DNA of 64,000 bases from Megaustenia siamemsis (Eukaryota; Mollusca; Gastropoda; Stylommatophora; Ariophantidae): positions 11,661,436 to 11,725,435 of the forward strand of contig JAVIAB010000160.1 of the NCBI GenBank assembly GCA_032433765.1. The letters are read 5' to 3'. Under the pieces are notes generated by a model, which did not search any database, was not told the DNA's origin, and was given only the letters and a program-made list of their open reading frames with translations. Below are positions 23,005-33,765 of this stretch, in pieces; the stretch's first letter is position 1; each line of letters opens with the position of its first letter. The translations under genes were made by a program, and so were the position numbers.

Positions 23005-24565
23005 TTGGTGGAGATAGCTAAAGTGGACTGGGAGTGGAGATTAGCTACAGTGGACTGAGAGTGGAGATTAACTACAGTGGACTGAGCTATAGTGGACTGA
23101 GAGTGGAGATTAGCTACAGTTGACTGAGAGTGGAGATTAGCTACAGTGGACTGAGAGTGGAGATAAGCTACAGTGAACTGAGAGTGGAGATTAGCTACAG
23201 TGGACTGAGAGTGGAGATTAGCTACAGTGGACTGAGAGTGGAGATTAGCTACAGTGAACTGAGAGTGGAGATTAGCTACAGTGGACTGAGAGTGGAGATA
23301 AGCTACAGTGAACTGAGAGTGGAGATTAGCTACAGTGGACTGAGAGTGGAGATTAGCTACAGTGGACTGAGAGTGGAGATTAGCTACAGTGGACTGAGAG
23401 TGGAGATTAGCTACAGTGGACTGAGAGTGAAGATAAGCTACAGTGAACTGAGAGTGGAGATTAGCTACAGTGGACTGAGAGTGGAGATTAGCTACAGTGG
23501 ACTGAGAGTGGTGATAAGCTACAGTGGACTGAGAGTGGAGATTAGCTACAGTGGACTGAGAGTGAAGATAAGCTACAGTGGACTGAGAGTGGAGATTAGC
23601 TACAGTGGACTGAGAGTGGAGATTAGCTACAGTGGACTGAGAGTGAAGATAAACTACAGTGGATTGAGAGTGGAGATTAGCTACAGTGGACTGAACTATA
23701 GTGGACTGAGAGTGGAGATTAGCTACAGTGGACTGAGAGTGGAGATTAGCTACAGTGGACTGAGAGTGAAGATAAGCTACAGTGGACTGAGAGTGAAGAT
23801 AAGCTACAGTGGACTGAGAGTGGAGATTAGCTACAGTGGACTGAGAGTGGAGATAAGCTACAGTGGACTGAGAGTGGAGATTAGCTACAGTGGACTGAGA
23901 GTGAAGATTAGCTACAGTGGACTGAGAGTGGAGATTAGCTACAGTGGACTGAGAGTGAAGATAAGCTACAGTGGACTGAGAGTGAAGATAAGCTACAGTG
24001 GACTGAGAGTGGAGATTAGCTACAGTGGACTGAGAGTGGTGATAAGCTACAGTGGACTGAGAGTGGAGATTAGCTACAGTGGACTGAGAGTGAAGATAAG
24101 CTACAGTGGACTGAGAGTGGAGATTAGCTACAGTGGACTGAGAGTGGAGATTAGCTACAGTGGACTGAGAGTGAAGATAAGCTACAGTGGATTGAGAGTG
24201 GAGATTAGCTACAGTGGACTGAACTATAGTGGACTGAGAGTGGAGATTAGCTACAGTGAACTGAAAGTGGAGATTAGCTACAGTGGACTGAGAGTGGAGA
24301 TTAGCTACAGTGGACTGAGAGTGGAGATTAGCTACAGTGGACTGAGAGTGAAGATAAGCTACAGTGGACTGAGAGTGAAGATAAGCTACAGTGGACTGAG
24401 AGTGGAGATTAGCTACAGTGGACTGAGAGTGGAGATAAGCTACAGTGGACTGAGAGTGGAGATTAGCTACAGTGGACTGAGAGTGGAGATTAGCTACAGT
24501 GGACTGAGAGTGAAGATAAGCTACAGTGGACTGAGAGTGAAGATAAGCTACAGTGGACTGAGAAC
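23005..24565. repeat. 27-bp minisatellite (about 57 copies), open in one frame
   Basis: Unit AGTGGACTGAGAGTGGAGAT plus TAGCTAC, with variants GTGAAGATAAGC and AGTGAACTG, and two 15-bp partial insertions (ACTGAACTATAGTGG). Because 27 is a multiple of three, a 484-codon frame (23130-24584) encodes the repeated nonapeptide VEISYSGLR. The frame depends on the array, starts with an internal ATG and has no flanking coding signal, so I treat it as non-coding. Confidence 0.95.
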
Positions 24566-24689
24566 AACACAGTTCAGTACTTAATTTAGTTTTTGTTGGC
24601 CTGTTGTTCGCTAGATTATTATGTACTATAGAGTAGAATGATACAACAAAGAACAGAAAGGATTGGAGAGCGCTTGTTGTGGGCCTTTA

Positions 24690-25040
24690 CCCTAAGGAAG
24701 GTCAAAGAAAGGCAAGATAGAATAGAATAGCTAGTATCACAAGGTCATTGTGGAATATCCAGGAAATAAGAAAGCAGACCAGCTGGCAAAAGAAGGGTGC
24801 AGCAGGCACATAAACAGATGTACTAGTTACATACCATCAGGAGAAACAGATAATCAAATCAATCAAAAGACCACTACAAGCCCAAGGTCAAGACACCTTT
24901 CCTAATATGAATAGATGGCAACAAGTTATCATTATACAACTCAGAACAGGATACGATTGACTACACAGTCTCATGTATACAAAAATCAAGATTGATACCT
25001 CAGCCACAACTACATGTGGACAGGTGTCCTTTTCTTTTCT
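24690..25040 (+). pseudogene. Jockey/I-type LINE RNase H and C-terminal fragment
   Basis: A decayed frame reads the end of an RNase H domain (GNKKADQLAKEGCS, with the expected D and A) followed by the usual LINE C-terminal segment: an RW-QVIII-QLRTGYD stretch, HSLMYTKIKI and a cysteine-bearing TTTCGQ. At least two frameshifts lie between the parts. No upstream RT remains; a minisatellite precedes it. Confidence 0.6.
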
Positions 25041-25221
25041 CCCCCCCGAAAAATTCACAGAAAGAAGGGATGGAAAGAAACATGAAAAATTACGAGACTA
25101 CTTAACTCGTACAGTACGGAAGGTGTTTACCAATGCAACAGAAGAGATTTCTAAGACAAGACTGTTCATGGTTTTAAACATCAGTATACATGTTTATAGT
25201 TATCTGTTTGTTTTTTTTAAG

Positions 25222-25850
25222 TAGTAGCTTCCATCAGTCATAATTGACTATAGTAGCTTCCATCAGTCATAATTGACTATAGTAGCTTCCATCAGTCATA
25301 ATTGACTATAGTAGCTTCCGTCAGTCATAGTTGACTATAGTAGCTTCCGTCAGTCATAGTTGACTATGGATTTTTCAGCACCCCTAGAAATGTTATTTTT
25401 TCTTTTCTTTCACTGTGTATTCTCTTTTTCTATGTCTGCTTCTTGTTTGAGTTGGAGCTTTAGAGTGTGTTTCCAGAGATTGCAGTCTGCAACTATGTCT
25501 TCCCAGGCTGCATGGTTTATGTTCAGAGTCAGAGTCTTCAAGTCACGTTTACACACGTCTACAAATCAAAGTTTGGGCGCCCCTAGTCCTTTTGATATCT
25601 GCCAGTTGTCTGTAGATTATATATTTTGGTATGCGGCTGTCTTTCATATGGTATATGTAAAACCAAGCCAGCGTAACCTATGTTTTTTGAGTAGCGTGTA
25701 GATGTTCGGGAGGCCTGTGCAAATCATGGCCTCCACATTTGTCACTTTATCCTTCCAGGTGGTACCAAGAATATGGCACAGACATCGCATATTTAATGCA
25801 TTTAGCCTTCTCTCCTGCTTTGCACAGATAGTTATCTAACACATAACATA
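25222..25850 (-). mobile_element. LINE-C 3' part with tandem 29-bp terminus
   Basis: 25222-25366 holds five copies of a 29-bp unit (AGTAGCTTCCATCAGTCATA plus ATTGACTAT). This is the complement of the LINE-C 3' end seen once at 54960-54985. 25367-25850 continues as the complement of the LINE-C C-terminal coding part and 3' UTR (compare 54660-54950). Frames are broken. Confidence 0.8.
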
Positions 25851-26159
25851 TTATAGAATTAAGTTTTATATAATTGAGCCAACACATACAAGATGTGTTA
25901 AGAGAATACGGTTTGATGATGATTTACACTAATAAAATTGAGAATGACATACTGTTGTTAAACGTACACATTCGAAATTAGCATGATGCATTGAAATGTA
26001 TGGAAAGAATTAAGAAAATGGCATTAAAGAAAGTTAATAGCATAACTAGTAAATGATGAACTATTGTCACTGAACTTTGTGAAGATACTGCCTGTTTTTT
26101 GTTAAATATGAGTCATAAGCTCATCTATAATTTAACATATGTTGTTATTGTTGCATTAT

Positions 26160-26200
<41 letters not shown>

Positions 26201-27600
26201 CTAGATGCTGATATTCAAATGTAATAGAGTGTTGTTATATATTGTAATCAATGTCAGGGTTATAAATATTGAAACTGTTATATATTGATATACATATGAA
26301 ATATTAAAATTGACCTATTGTTGTATTCATATGACATTTAATAGTCTTTTTATCACCTAATTACAGATAACTGGATCTCATAACTGAATATCTCATTTAC
26401 ATAGTTAATTAGATATCATGATTGAATGTAACTGTAGCAACTATTAATATCTCAACACTCCACATGTCCAAGACTCATATTTAACTCTTTCTGGACCATT
26501 TCCCAATATATTGATCAGATGGGTGCTTTTTAATTTTTGTTTTGTAAAATTGTGATTTAGGTTTTGTTACAATCCTGCCATTTTGAAATGAAAATAATCT
26601 AATTAAAAAAATATATTTATTCTTTGAAATGATAAAATATCAAGACTTTACTGATATTTTCATGTTTCCATTTTTTTTTTACCTTTCAGTGATATATAAC
26701 ATGTACCATGTTTATCAATGTTATAAAATGGTAAAATGAAAAGGGTAAAATTTTGTGGCAAATTTTTGGAAACTTAAACAATATCGTGCAAACCCCCCCC
26801 CCCCCCCAAAAAAAATAAAATGTCCAGAAAGAGCCATGTAACTGTGAGTGGTTCGTAACTGTAACCTTGACATTTCCATGCCGGTTGGGAATCTTATTTT
26901 AATTTTAATGTAATACATCAGTCACTAATTACATATCCTTTCCTCAAGTCTTTCATGGTCATCTACATCACTCACGTTTATATGTAATTGCCACTTTGAT
27001 CATGTACAGCTTTAGTGGAGGAAGCATAGGAGAGGATGAATTAGGAGAAATGTTTTGTCTAATAACTATAGGAGTTACCAGCATGTAAATTATTTCTGAA
27101 AAAAGACTAGGCACTTAGGTACAGAACTAGGCTTCCTGGCAAACAAAATGGCCAACAGAAATTGGGTTAATACAGATCTGGACAATGATGCATTAAATTT
27201 TTTTAAAGTTTGTTCAATGAAATAAAGTGAAAAATATGATTTAAAAGTCAATTTTTCAATTGAAATAAACACAACAAATGAAACTGATGCAACAAGGTGC
27301 CTTCACTTCCGGCAATGTAAAGACAATTTACAAAATTTAGGCTTTCTTTTTTCAAGTTTGGCTGCAACAAACACCATAAAGATGGAATGTGACCCAAAGC
27401 CAGCAGCATACAACAATAATTAGATCCTAATATCTATTTGCGGTTGGAAAATGTAAAAGACAAAAGTGTAGGCCGATCAAGCAAATAGGTTTTGATAGGA
27501 CAATGTTGGCTGTATTTTGATATCTCATGCCTGTTGTTCTTACAATGTCTTGGTCGTTATATGGGAATCTTTATGGTGGTAGTCTTTCTATGGAGAATTG
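25851..27600. other. AT-rich unique sequence, 1.7 kb
   Basis: No gene supported. Contains a (TA)n run at 26163-26200 and a poly(C) run at about 26791-26807. Short frames show no motif. Confidence 0.5.
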
Positions 27601-27775
27601 GTGGCAGAATTGATTGAATCAGTTATTTTCCAACCAGGTGGTTGTGGATTGGATTCCCAATAGGATCAAAAAGATTTTTTTTCTAATCAGGAGTATTTAT
27701 CTAAAGTAAATACCACATTGTAGTGTTTATCTAAACTAAATACCACATTGTAGTGTCTATCTAAACTAAATACAC
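27601..27775. repeat. possible SINE head plus 30-bp tandem repeat
   Basis: TGGTGGCAGAATTGATTGAA and GGATTGGATTCCC, 40 bases apart, could be worn A and B boxes. They are followed by three to four copies of a 30-bp unit containing GTGTTTATCTAAACTAAATA. Confidence 0.35.
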
Positions 27776-27954
27776 CAACATTATAGCATTTATCCAAATT
27801 CTGGGGCCTATAAGTGGTGGCTCTTGAAAAATAAATGCAAGGCAGTACAGTGACAGAGTTGTAAAGTACAAATCATGATATGGTACAAGTTCAAGCCTTT
27901 ATCCTCAATAGAAATTTGAGAATTAAACCTGCGTACACCTGGGACAGTGGGAAT

Positions 27955-28216
27955 ATATTGTCACAGCTGAAAACATTGAAGAAGAGGTAGAAATGAGAAA
28001 AGTAACCAAACAGCTTAAGACAACAGCAGTATTGATAAACAATTGTAGAGACAAAGTTATGGAGAGATGTGATTGCCTCCCCCAGCAGTTGTGTACTTGG
28101 TATTGTAGATACACCTGATTGGCAAATACATTTAATGCAGCCAGCCACCAGTTAAACTGTAAGTTAAATATTTATCGTCTTTTAAAGCCGAAGACGGCAC
28201 ACAGGGCAGACATTTT
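27955..28216 (+). mobile_element. worn LINE 3' end and repeat R scrap
   Basis: AGACAAAGTTATGGAGAG followed by GATGTGATTGCC resembles the 3' end of LINE-B (AAAAGTTATGGAGAGGCATG). GCCGAAGACGGCACACAGGG at about 28188 is the start of repeat R. Both are short and old. Confidence 0.35.
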
Positions 28217-28665
28217 TAGACTATGTCTGAGACAATCCTTGTTATCAGATCTTGCACAGGACAGGCATTATATCTTGCCACATGATCTTGTTCTGTGTGA
28301 GTCTTTCAATCTTGACAAGGGAGCTGAAGTCTGGATGTTGTTGCCTCTCACCACAAATTCCTTTTGGTGTTTATGGAAATATACCAGGTCTAAAATGAAA
28401 TCACAAAACTGTTGTTTGTGAACTAAGTCAATTATTCCACAATTAAAGCTTATAAACCTGTTTGTTGATATTATAGACATTTACGAAAAAAACATATGTA
28501 TATTTCTTGAGATAATTGTTGATTACACGTAGCATTCACAACAACTAGTTTACACTCATTCATGTAAATTATATGTTTAGAGTAAATGTTGTACATTGAA
28601 ATAAAGTTTTGGGTCAAGACATATGGTAACAAATATTGTTTTGATTATGTATGTATGTGCAATGT
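28217..28665. other. unique sequence, nothing recognised
   Basis: A plus-strand frame (28119-28421) runs through here, but it overlaps repeat scraps at its start and shows no motif. Confidence 0.35.
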
Positions 28666-29065
28666 GTACATGTGTGAAAGCTGGAAAACAAATAAAAGAG
28701 ATTGAGGAAAAACTAATCAGTTTCAAAGACAAATGCTTAAGAAAAATACTTTTGTGTAGAATGGAATTATTTCAAGACTAGTGTAGAAATAAGAGAAATG
28801 GTTTTGCAAACAATGATCTCATCTACTATTAGGAAGAGTAGATGGACATATGTCAGACATGTATTGAGAAGAAACAACAAACAAATTTGAAAACAGGCTC
28901 TTATATGGAAAACATCAGGATAAAGAGGAAAACCTAGAGAGACACTGAAAGGAACACTGATAAGAGTAGCAATGTTGGCAAGCATAGACTCATTTGATGG
29001 GGCAGAAAATCTTGAATATATAAGGATGGCAAAAATAAAATAATGAAAGACATCTGGTGGCGCTG
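28666..29065 (+). pseudogene. LINE-E-related old fragment (LINE-E')
   Basis: Plus strand matches the RT C-terminus of LINE-E with many substitutions: a VKAGK-type connector, AGACAAATGCTTAAGAAAAA, then a GHV-like loop, and AAACCTAGAGAGACACTGAA for the PRETLR segment. It is closer to the interrupted copy at 33623-33765 than to young LINE-E. Confidence 0.7.
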
Positions 29066-29269
29066 AAAGGATCAAGATGTGGAATGGCATACACACATGA
29101 ACTTGCAAGGTTTCAATTTCTCTGTGCTATTTCCTCTAAAAGTTCTCAACAAATTAGAGCAAGAAACATAACAGGATATAAGTGGTAATAGAGAGAGCAG
29201 GATTTGGGAATGTCTTGTGATTAGAAGAGATCCAGAAGTAATCATATTTCAAATGGGAGACACATAATC

Positions 29270-29605
29270 TATCTATTGACCTTTCAAGCCATAGCCGGCC
29301 CATAGGGCGTAGACCAAGATACTCCTTCTCTTATCTAAATTTTTGTTTTAGCAGTTTCCAATTCTTTTAAAGATATTTTATCAAATCTTGCCATTTGTCT
29401 CTGTTCTGTGCAAGCAGCTCTATCTCATTGAGGGAGCTGATTCCTGCTGCTCTTGCCTCTCTCATCAATGTTCTTCTCAGTGTCTCTCTGGGTCTTATTC
29501 TTTTCCTCTTACCTGTTGTTTCCCACATTAGGGCTTGCTTTGCTATTCTGTTATTATCTCTTATCATCACATGTTCAACAAATGACCATCGTATAAATGA
29601 ATATT
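29270..29605 (-). mobile_element. LINE-E 3' fragment
   Basis: Inverted tail (ATCTATCTATTGACCTTTCA) then the complement of the C-terminal codons; the frame 29367-29570 still encodes a tail with NNRIAKQALMWETTGKRKR. Truncated near the YVGHV segment. More diverged than the copies at 30619 and 48539. Confidence 0.88.
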
Positions 29606-29631
29606 ATCATGGAGAGAAATTTCCGAGGCGA

Positions 29632-29752
29632 TGATTGATCTGCCAATCATTTCAGGGGAAGAGATATGTTTACAACAATGAAAAAATATGTGAATTTTTT
29701 CCTGAGTGTTGTAAACTTATCTCATCCCTGAAATGATTTGCTAATCACAAGT
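29632..29752. repeat. imperfect inverted repeat (hairpin)
   Basis: Arm 29632-29675 contains CAATCATTTCAGGGGAAGAG and arm 29710-29752 has its near complement (CTCATCCCTGAAATGATTTG), with about 35 bases between. Arms of about 42 bases match at most positions. It could be a small foldback transposon or a hairpin. Confidence 0.6.
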
Positions 29753-29949
29753 AGAACTGATGCAGTAAAGCACAGAGAAAGTGCAAAAGGCATTGACCAG
29801 AGAGAGACACACTGAGATGTGATCCATAATCTGGGCACTCTGAGAAATATCACAAAGTGAGCATAGTGGATAGTAATTATTGTTACTTTGTTGGACTTGC
29901 TTAGTCATCAACTGATTTGTTGACTACAGCTAAAGAAAAGGCACTAAAA

Positions 29950-30400
29950 TTTAAATGACTATGGATATGTATTTTCCTGATAGTAACATACAGTTGTGAA
30001 TCATGGACAATCCCACAAACAATGGAGAAAAATGATTCAGAAAAATCCTTAAGACTCCTTGGATAATGAAAACATAGTATTAACAGATTTAAACATTAAA
30101 AAGAACTGGCTTATAAACACCAATCTACAGAGAAAATTAAAATACTATGGCCACTACAAAAGACACATCAGGCTGGAAAGAACAATAATGGAAAACATGT
30201 TTGCTGGGTGACACTTCAGGAGCAGACCAAGAAGAAGGTGGTTTCAAGACATCAAGGAGAACCTGAACATGACAACAGGAGTGGGAGTGGCTAGAGACAG
30301 ATATTCCTTCAGACATGGCTGTGATGGTGAATGCAACGTTCTGCAAAGGACATACGACCTGTTGATAACGGCTAAAGAAAATATGTGGAAAGGGGGAGGA
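29950..30400 (+). pseudogene. LINE-I 3' coding fragment
   Basis: A broken frame reads SCESWTI, then KLKYYGHYKRHIRLERTIME and RSRPRRRWFQDIKENLNMTT, a typical LINE C-terminus with basic motif. The parallel copy at 35450-35740 has RHIGLERTLMENMVLGRHFK. Stops and indels in both. Confidence 0.75.
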
Positions 30401-30412
30401 GGATCCTACATG

Positions 30413-30553
30413 AAATAATAAACCAATAAAGTCTACTCTACAAAATAAACCAATAGTCTACTCTACAAAATAAACCAATAAAGTCTACTCTACAAAATAA
30501 ACCAATAAAGTCTACTCTACAAAATAAACCAATAAAGTCTACTCTACACAATC
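30413..30553. repeat. 27-bp tandem repeat (5 copies)
   Basis: AAAATAAACCAATAAAGTCT plus ACTCTAC, one unit lacking three bases. Confidence 0.92.
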
Positions 30554-30618
30554 TTGTTTTATAAATGCATATTCCCCCAACAATTGTTGCATCCCTAGGC
30601 TCTTATATGGGAAACATC

Positions 30619-33609
30619 TATCTATCTATCTATTGACCTTTCGAGCCGTAACCGGCCCATAGGGCGTAGACCAAGATACACCTTCTCCTATATGAATTTT
30701 TGTTCTAGCAGTTTTCTTTTAAAGATATTTTATTAAATCTCGCCATCTGTCTCTGTTCTGTGCAAGCAGTTCTATCTCATTGAGGGAGCCGATTCCTGCT
30801 GCTCTTGCCTCTCTCATCAATGTTCTTCTCAGTGTCTCCCTGGGTCTTCCTCTTTTTCTTTTACCTGTTGTTTCCCATATGAGGGCTTGCTTTGCTATTC
30901 GATTATTATCTCTTCTCATCACATGTCCAACGTATGACCATCGTCTTTTCTTTATTACTGAAGATATTAGTGGTTGATTGGCGATTTCTCTAATTTCCTC
31001 GTTTGTTTTGAATTCGTTCCATTCTATACCAAGTATTTTCCTTAGACATTTATTTTCGAATGCGTTCAACTTTGTTTCTATATCTCTTGTTGTTTTCCAG
31101 CTTTCACACGCATACGTAAGGGTTGATAGTACATTTGATTTGAATAGCCTAAGTTTTGTGTTTGTGCTAATGAGTTTTGATTTCCACAACTTTTCAAGGC
31201 TTCTGAAAGACATTGCTGCTTTAGCCAGTCTGATTCTAATTTCTTTGCTCGTATCCCCTTCTCGATCAATGTGACTTCCAAGATAGATAAAGTGATCGAT
31301 CTCTTCTACTGGTTTGTTTTCCATGTATATTTTGTCACTTGTTGGAATTAAACTTTTCATGACTTTAGTCTTTTCATGATTGACCTCAAGCCCAATTTTG
31401 CTGGCTATTGATGATAGTTCATTTGTGTTTTCCTGCATCGTTTTTATCTGACTGCTGATGAGAACTATGTCATCAGCAAAGTCGAGGTCCTCCAAATGGT
31501 CTCCTTGTATCCATTCGATGCCTTTATTACCAGTGCAGCATTTCTTCATTATGAAGTCCATAACAATTCCAAATAACAAGGGCGATAAAATACATCCTTG
31601 TTTAACCCCAGTTTCTATTGGGAAACATTCGCTCAGTCCTTCCTCTGTTCGAACTGCACATGTGTAACCATCATACATGTCTTTGATAATATTTATGATT
31701 TTTGATGGTAAACCATATTGCTTCAGAATTTTCCACAAAGAATCTCTATGAATACTATCAAATGCTTTTTTGAAGTCGATGAAGTTAAGTACAAAAGGTT
31801 TTTGCTTTTCAATATGTTCCTCCAATATAAGTCGTAGAGTGAAAATGTGGTCAAGACAGCTTCTCCCTTTTCTAAACCCAGCCTGTTCTTCACGCATTAC
31901 TGTATCTATTGAATCCTTTATTCTATTTAGGATGATTTTACAGAATAACTTTGAGGCAACTGACAAAAGTGTCACGCCTCTCCAGTTGTTACAATCTCTA
32001 AGATTGCCCTTTTTTGGGATCTTAACAATGATTCCTTTTTTCCATTTATGAGGCGTCTTCTCTGTTTTCCAAATGATGTTGAACATTTTTTGGAGATGTA
32101 TTAAATTATGGCTATCAATTGCCTTGAGGATCTCAGCTGTTAACTTATCCTCTCCAGCAGCCTTGTTATTGGTCATTAGCTTTAAGGTGGTTTCTATTTC
32201 ACTCAAGGTGAAGTCATCTAAATTTACATCTAATTCTGCTGCTGGTGTTTCAGCTTCAAAATCTATTAAACTGTGAGGTAGTGGACGGTTAAGAATTTCT
32301 TTGAAGTGTTCTGCCCAACGGGCTTTTATGTCTGCGCTTGTTGTTAGCATTAATCCAGATTTGTCTAGAATTGGTGTTCCACTGGATGTATAGGTGTTTG
32401 TCAGCATCTTTTGTACTGTATAGAGAGTTCTGCTGTCTCCTGTAATTGCAGCTGTCTCTGCTTTCTCTGCCAAGTTGTCTATATAAGCTCTTGTATCTCT
32501 TCTTGCCGAACTTTTCACTTTGTTGTCTAATTCTTTGTATGTTGCTTTTGCCAGAACCTTTCCAAGATCTGTCTTTACATTAGTCACGGCTCTCTTTGCT
32601 TCTCTTCTTTCTTTGATGTATTTCCATGTGGTGTCTGAGATCCAAGCTCGTTTTTCCATTTTCTTCAGTCCGGCACTTGCTTCTGCTGCTGTCATTAGTA
32701 TTTTGCTCTGTGAGTCCCACATTTCATTGATATCTAAGTCTATTTCACCGAGTGCTGAATAACAATTACTTAGCTCTATGTTAAACTTTTCCTTTATGGC
32801 TTCATCTTTCAGTTTATGACTATCAATTTTATGTGTAATTGACCTCTTCTGTTGGTTTCTAAATTTTAATCTTATTTTCCCAATGCACAGGTTGTGGTCA
32901 CTATTAACATCAGCACCTCTGTAAGCTCTTACATCTATTAATGATGATCTGAATTGTTGTTTAATACATAGGTGGTCAATTTGATTTGATGTTCTATCGT
33001 CAGGAGATATCCATGTTGTTTTGTGAATATTTTTGTGTGGAAATAATGTCCCACCTATAACTAAATTTTCTATTAAACATAATTCTATTAATCTTTCTCC
33101 ATTCTGACTTGTTGTATTACAGCCTTCTCTCCCCATCACATGTTCCACTCCTGCGTTATCTTGTCCTACTTTGGCGTTGAAGTCTCCCATTACAATTAAA
33201 AGATCGTGTTTTGGTATTTTGTTTATAAGTTGTTGCAGTTGGTTATAAAAAACGTCCTTAACTTCATCATCAGCTTCGTTAGTAGGCGCATAACATTGAA
33301 TAATTGAAAGTCTTCCATGTTTTGTTTTGTATCGTGTTCGTATCAGACGGCTATTTACCGGTTCCCATTCTAATAAACTTCTTGCAGCTTTGTCTGTCAT
33401 CATTATGCCTACTCCTTCACGGTGTTTTCCATCTTCCCTTCCAGAAAAAACTACTATTTTATTATCAATAGATCTCCTACCTGTTCCAAGCCAGCGCATT
33501 TCGCTTAATCCTAAAATATCTAGATCGTATCTGTCCATCTCGCTCGCGACCTGTGCATGTTTCGTCGGAGCGGCCATTGTTCGCACATTCCAGAATCCTA
33601 TTTTTATCC
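30619..33609 (-). mobile_element. LINE-E, near full-length young RTE-like LINE
   Basis: A 2,991-bp insertion flanked by the exact 13-bp direct repeat TATGGGAAACATC (30606-30618 and 33610-33622). On the minus strand it begins at GGATAAAAATAGGATTCTGG, directly at the endonuclease N-terminus, and ends in a short 3' UTR with a (TATC)n-complement tail. One ORF carries endonuclease and RT. The single-ORF layout, 3-kb size and microsatellite tail fit the RTE group. It may lack a few bases at the 5' end because the first codon of the coding region is not ATG. Confidence 0.95.
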
Positions 33610-33697
33610 TATGGGAAACATCAGGGTACAGAAAAAGAGGAAAACCTAGAGAGACACTGAAAGGAACACTGATAAGAGAAGCAAAGTTAGCAGGCAT
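30719..33697 (-). CDS. LINE-E endonuclease-reverse transcriptase polyprotein
   Basis: The open frame is 992 codons, but its first 29 codons lie in flanking DNA outside the insertion (boundary at 33609). The element's own coding part starts at RIKIGFWNVRTM; the first internal Met is at 33577. Domains in frame order: apurinic-type endonuclease (about residues 30-270: GFWNVRTM, LGLSEMRWLG, VMGDFNAKVG near 170-178, NQIDHL, SDHNLCIGK), a linker, and RT (about 480-830: DEQAGFRK-type EEQAGFRKGRSCLDH, catalytic FIDFKKAFD near 640, GVKQGCILSPLLFG near 698-710, FADD near 740). The C-terminal region has ACESW, YVGHVMRRD and the basic GKRKRGRPRETLRR, ending in LIKYL. It would nick target DNA and copy the element RNA at the nick. 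No stop interrupts it, so this copy could be functional apart from its missing start. Known of the family: non-LTR retrotransposition. Inferred: RTE clade. Confidence 0.93.
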   Translation of the reverse strand: MPANFASLISVPFSVSLGFPLFLYPDVSHRIKIGFWNVRTMAAPTKHAQVASEMDRYDLDILGLSEMRWLGTGRRSIDNKIVVFSGREDGKHREGVGIMMTDKAARSLLEWEPVNSRLIRTRYKTKHGRLSIIQCYAPTNEADDEVKDVFYNQLQQLINKIPKHDLLIVMGDFNAKVGQDNAGVEHVMGREGCNTTSQNGERLIELCLIENLVIGGTLFPHKNIHKTTWISPDDRTSNQIDHLCIKQQFRSSLIDVRAYRGADVNSDHNLCIGKIRLKFRNQQKRSITHKIDSHKLKDEAIKEKFNIELSNCYSALGEIDLDINEMWDSQSKILMTAAEASAGLKKMEKRAWISDTTWKYIKERREAKRAVTNVKTDLGKVLAKATYKELDNKVKSSARRDTRAYIDNLAEKAETAAITGDSRTLYTVQKMLTNTYTSSGTPILDKSGLMLTTSADIKARWAEHFKEILNRPLPHSLIDFEAETPAAELDVNLDDFTLSEIETTLKLMTNNKAAGEDKLTAEILKAIDSHNLIHLQKMFNIIWKTEKTPHKWKKGIIVKIPKKGNLRDCNNWRGVTLLSVASKLFCKIILNRIKDSIDTVMREEQAGFRKGRSCLDHIFTLRLILEEHIEKQKPFVLNFIDFKKAFDSIHRDSLWKILKQYGLPSKIINIIKDMYDGYTCAVRTEEGLSECFPIETGVKQGCILSPLLFGIVMDFIMKKCCTGNKGIEWIQGDHLEDLDFADDIVLISSQIKTMQENTNELSSIASKIGLEVNHEKTKVMKSLIPTSDKIYMENKPVEEIDHFIYLGSHIDREGDTSKEIRIRLAKAAMSFRSLEKLWKSKLISTNTKLRLFKSNVLSTLTYACESWKTTRDIETKLNAFENKCLRKILGIEWNEFKTNEEIREIANQPLISSVIKKRRWSYVGHVMRRDNNRIAKQALIWETTGKRKRGRPRETLRRTLMREARAAGIGSLNEIELLAQNRDRWRDLIKYL

Positions 33698-33765
33698 AGA
33701 CTCATTTGATGAGAGCTTAGCTCACAAACTCACTGGAATAAAAAATGATTCCAAGAAACAAACAA

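Larger units (their letters stand above)
30597..33765 (+). pseudogene. LINE-E' fragment split by LINE-E
   Basis: Two pieces of one old plus-strand LINE fragment: 30597-30618 (AGGCTCTTATATGGGAAACA) and 33610-33765 (AGGAAAACCTAGAGAGACAC, then AGGAACACTGATAAGAGAAG). They join into the same order as 28890-29000. The duplicated TATGGGAAACATC at the break is the target-site duplication of the LINE-E inserted between them. Coordinates include the inserted element. Confidence 0.8.

Noticed and set aside
30780..32762. Plus-strand frames of 65-98 codons
   Set aside because: All lie antisense within the LINE-E ORF and repeat in the other copies at the same places.
30719..33697. Host gene like craniofacial development protein 2
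   Set aside because: Such automatic names come from LINE endonuclease domains. TSDs and tail show it is a retrotransposon.
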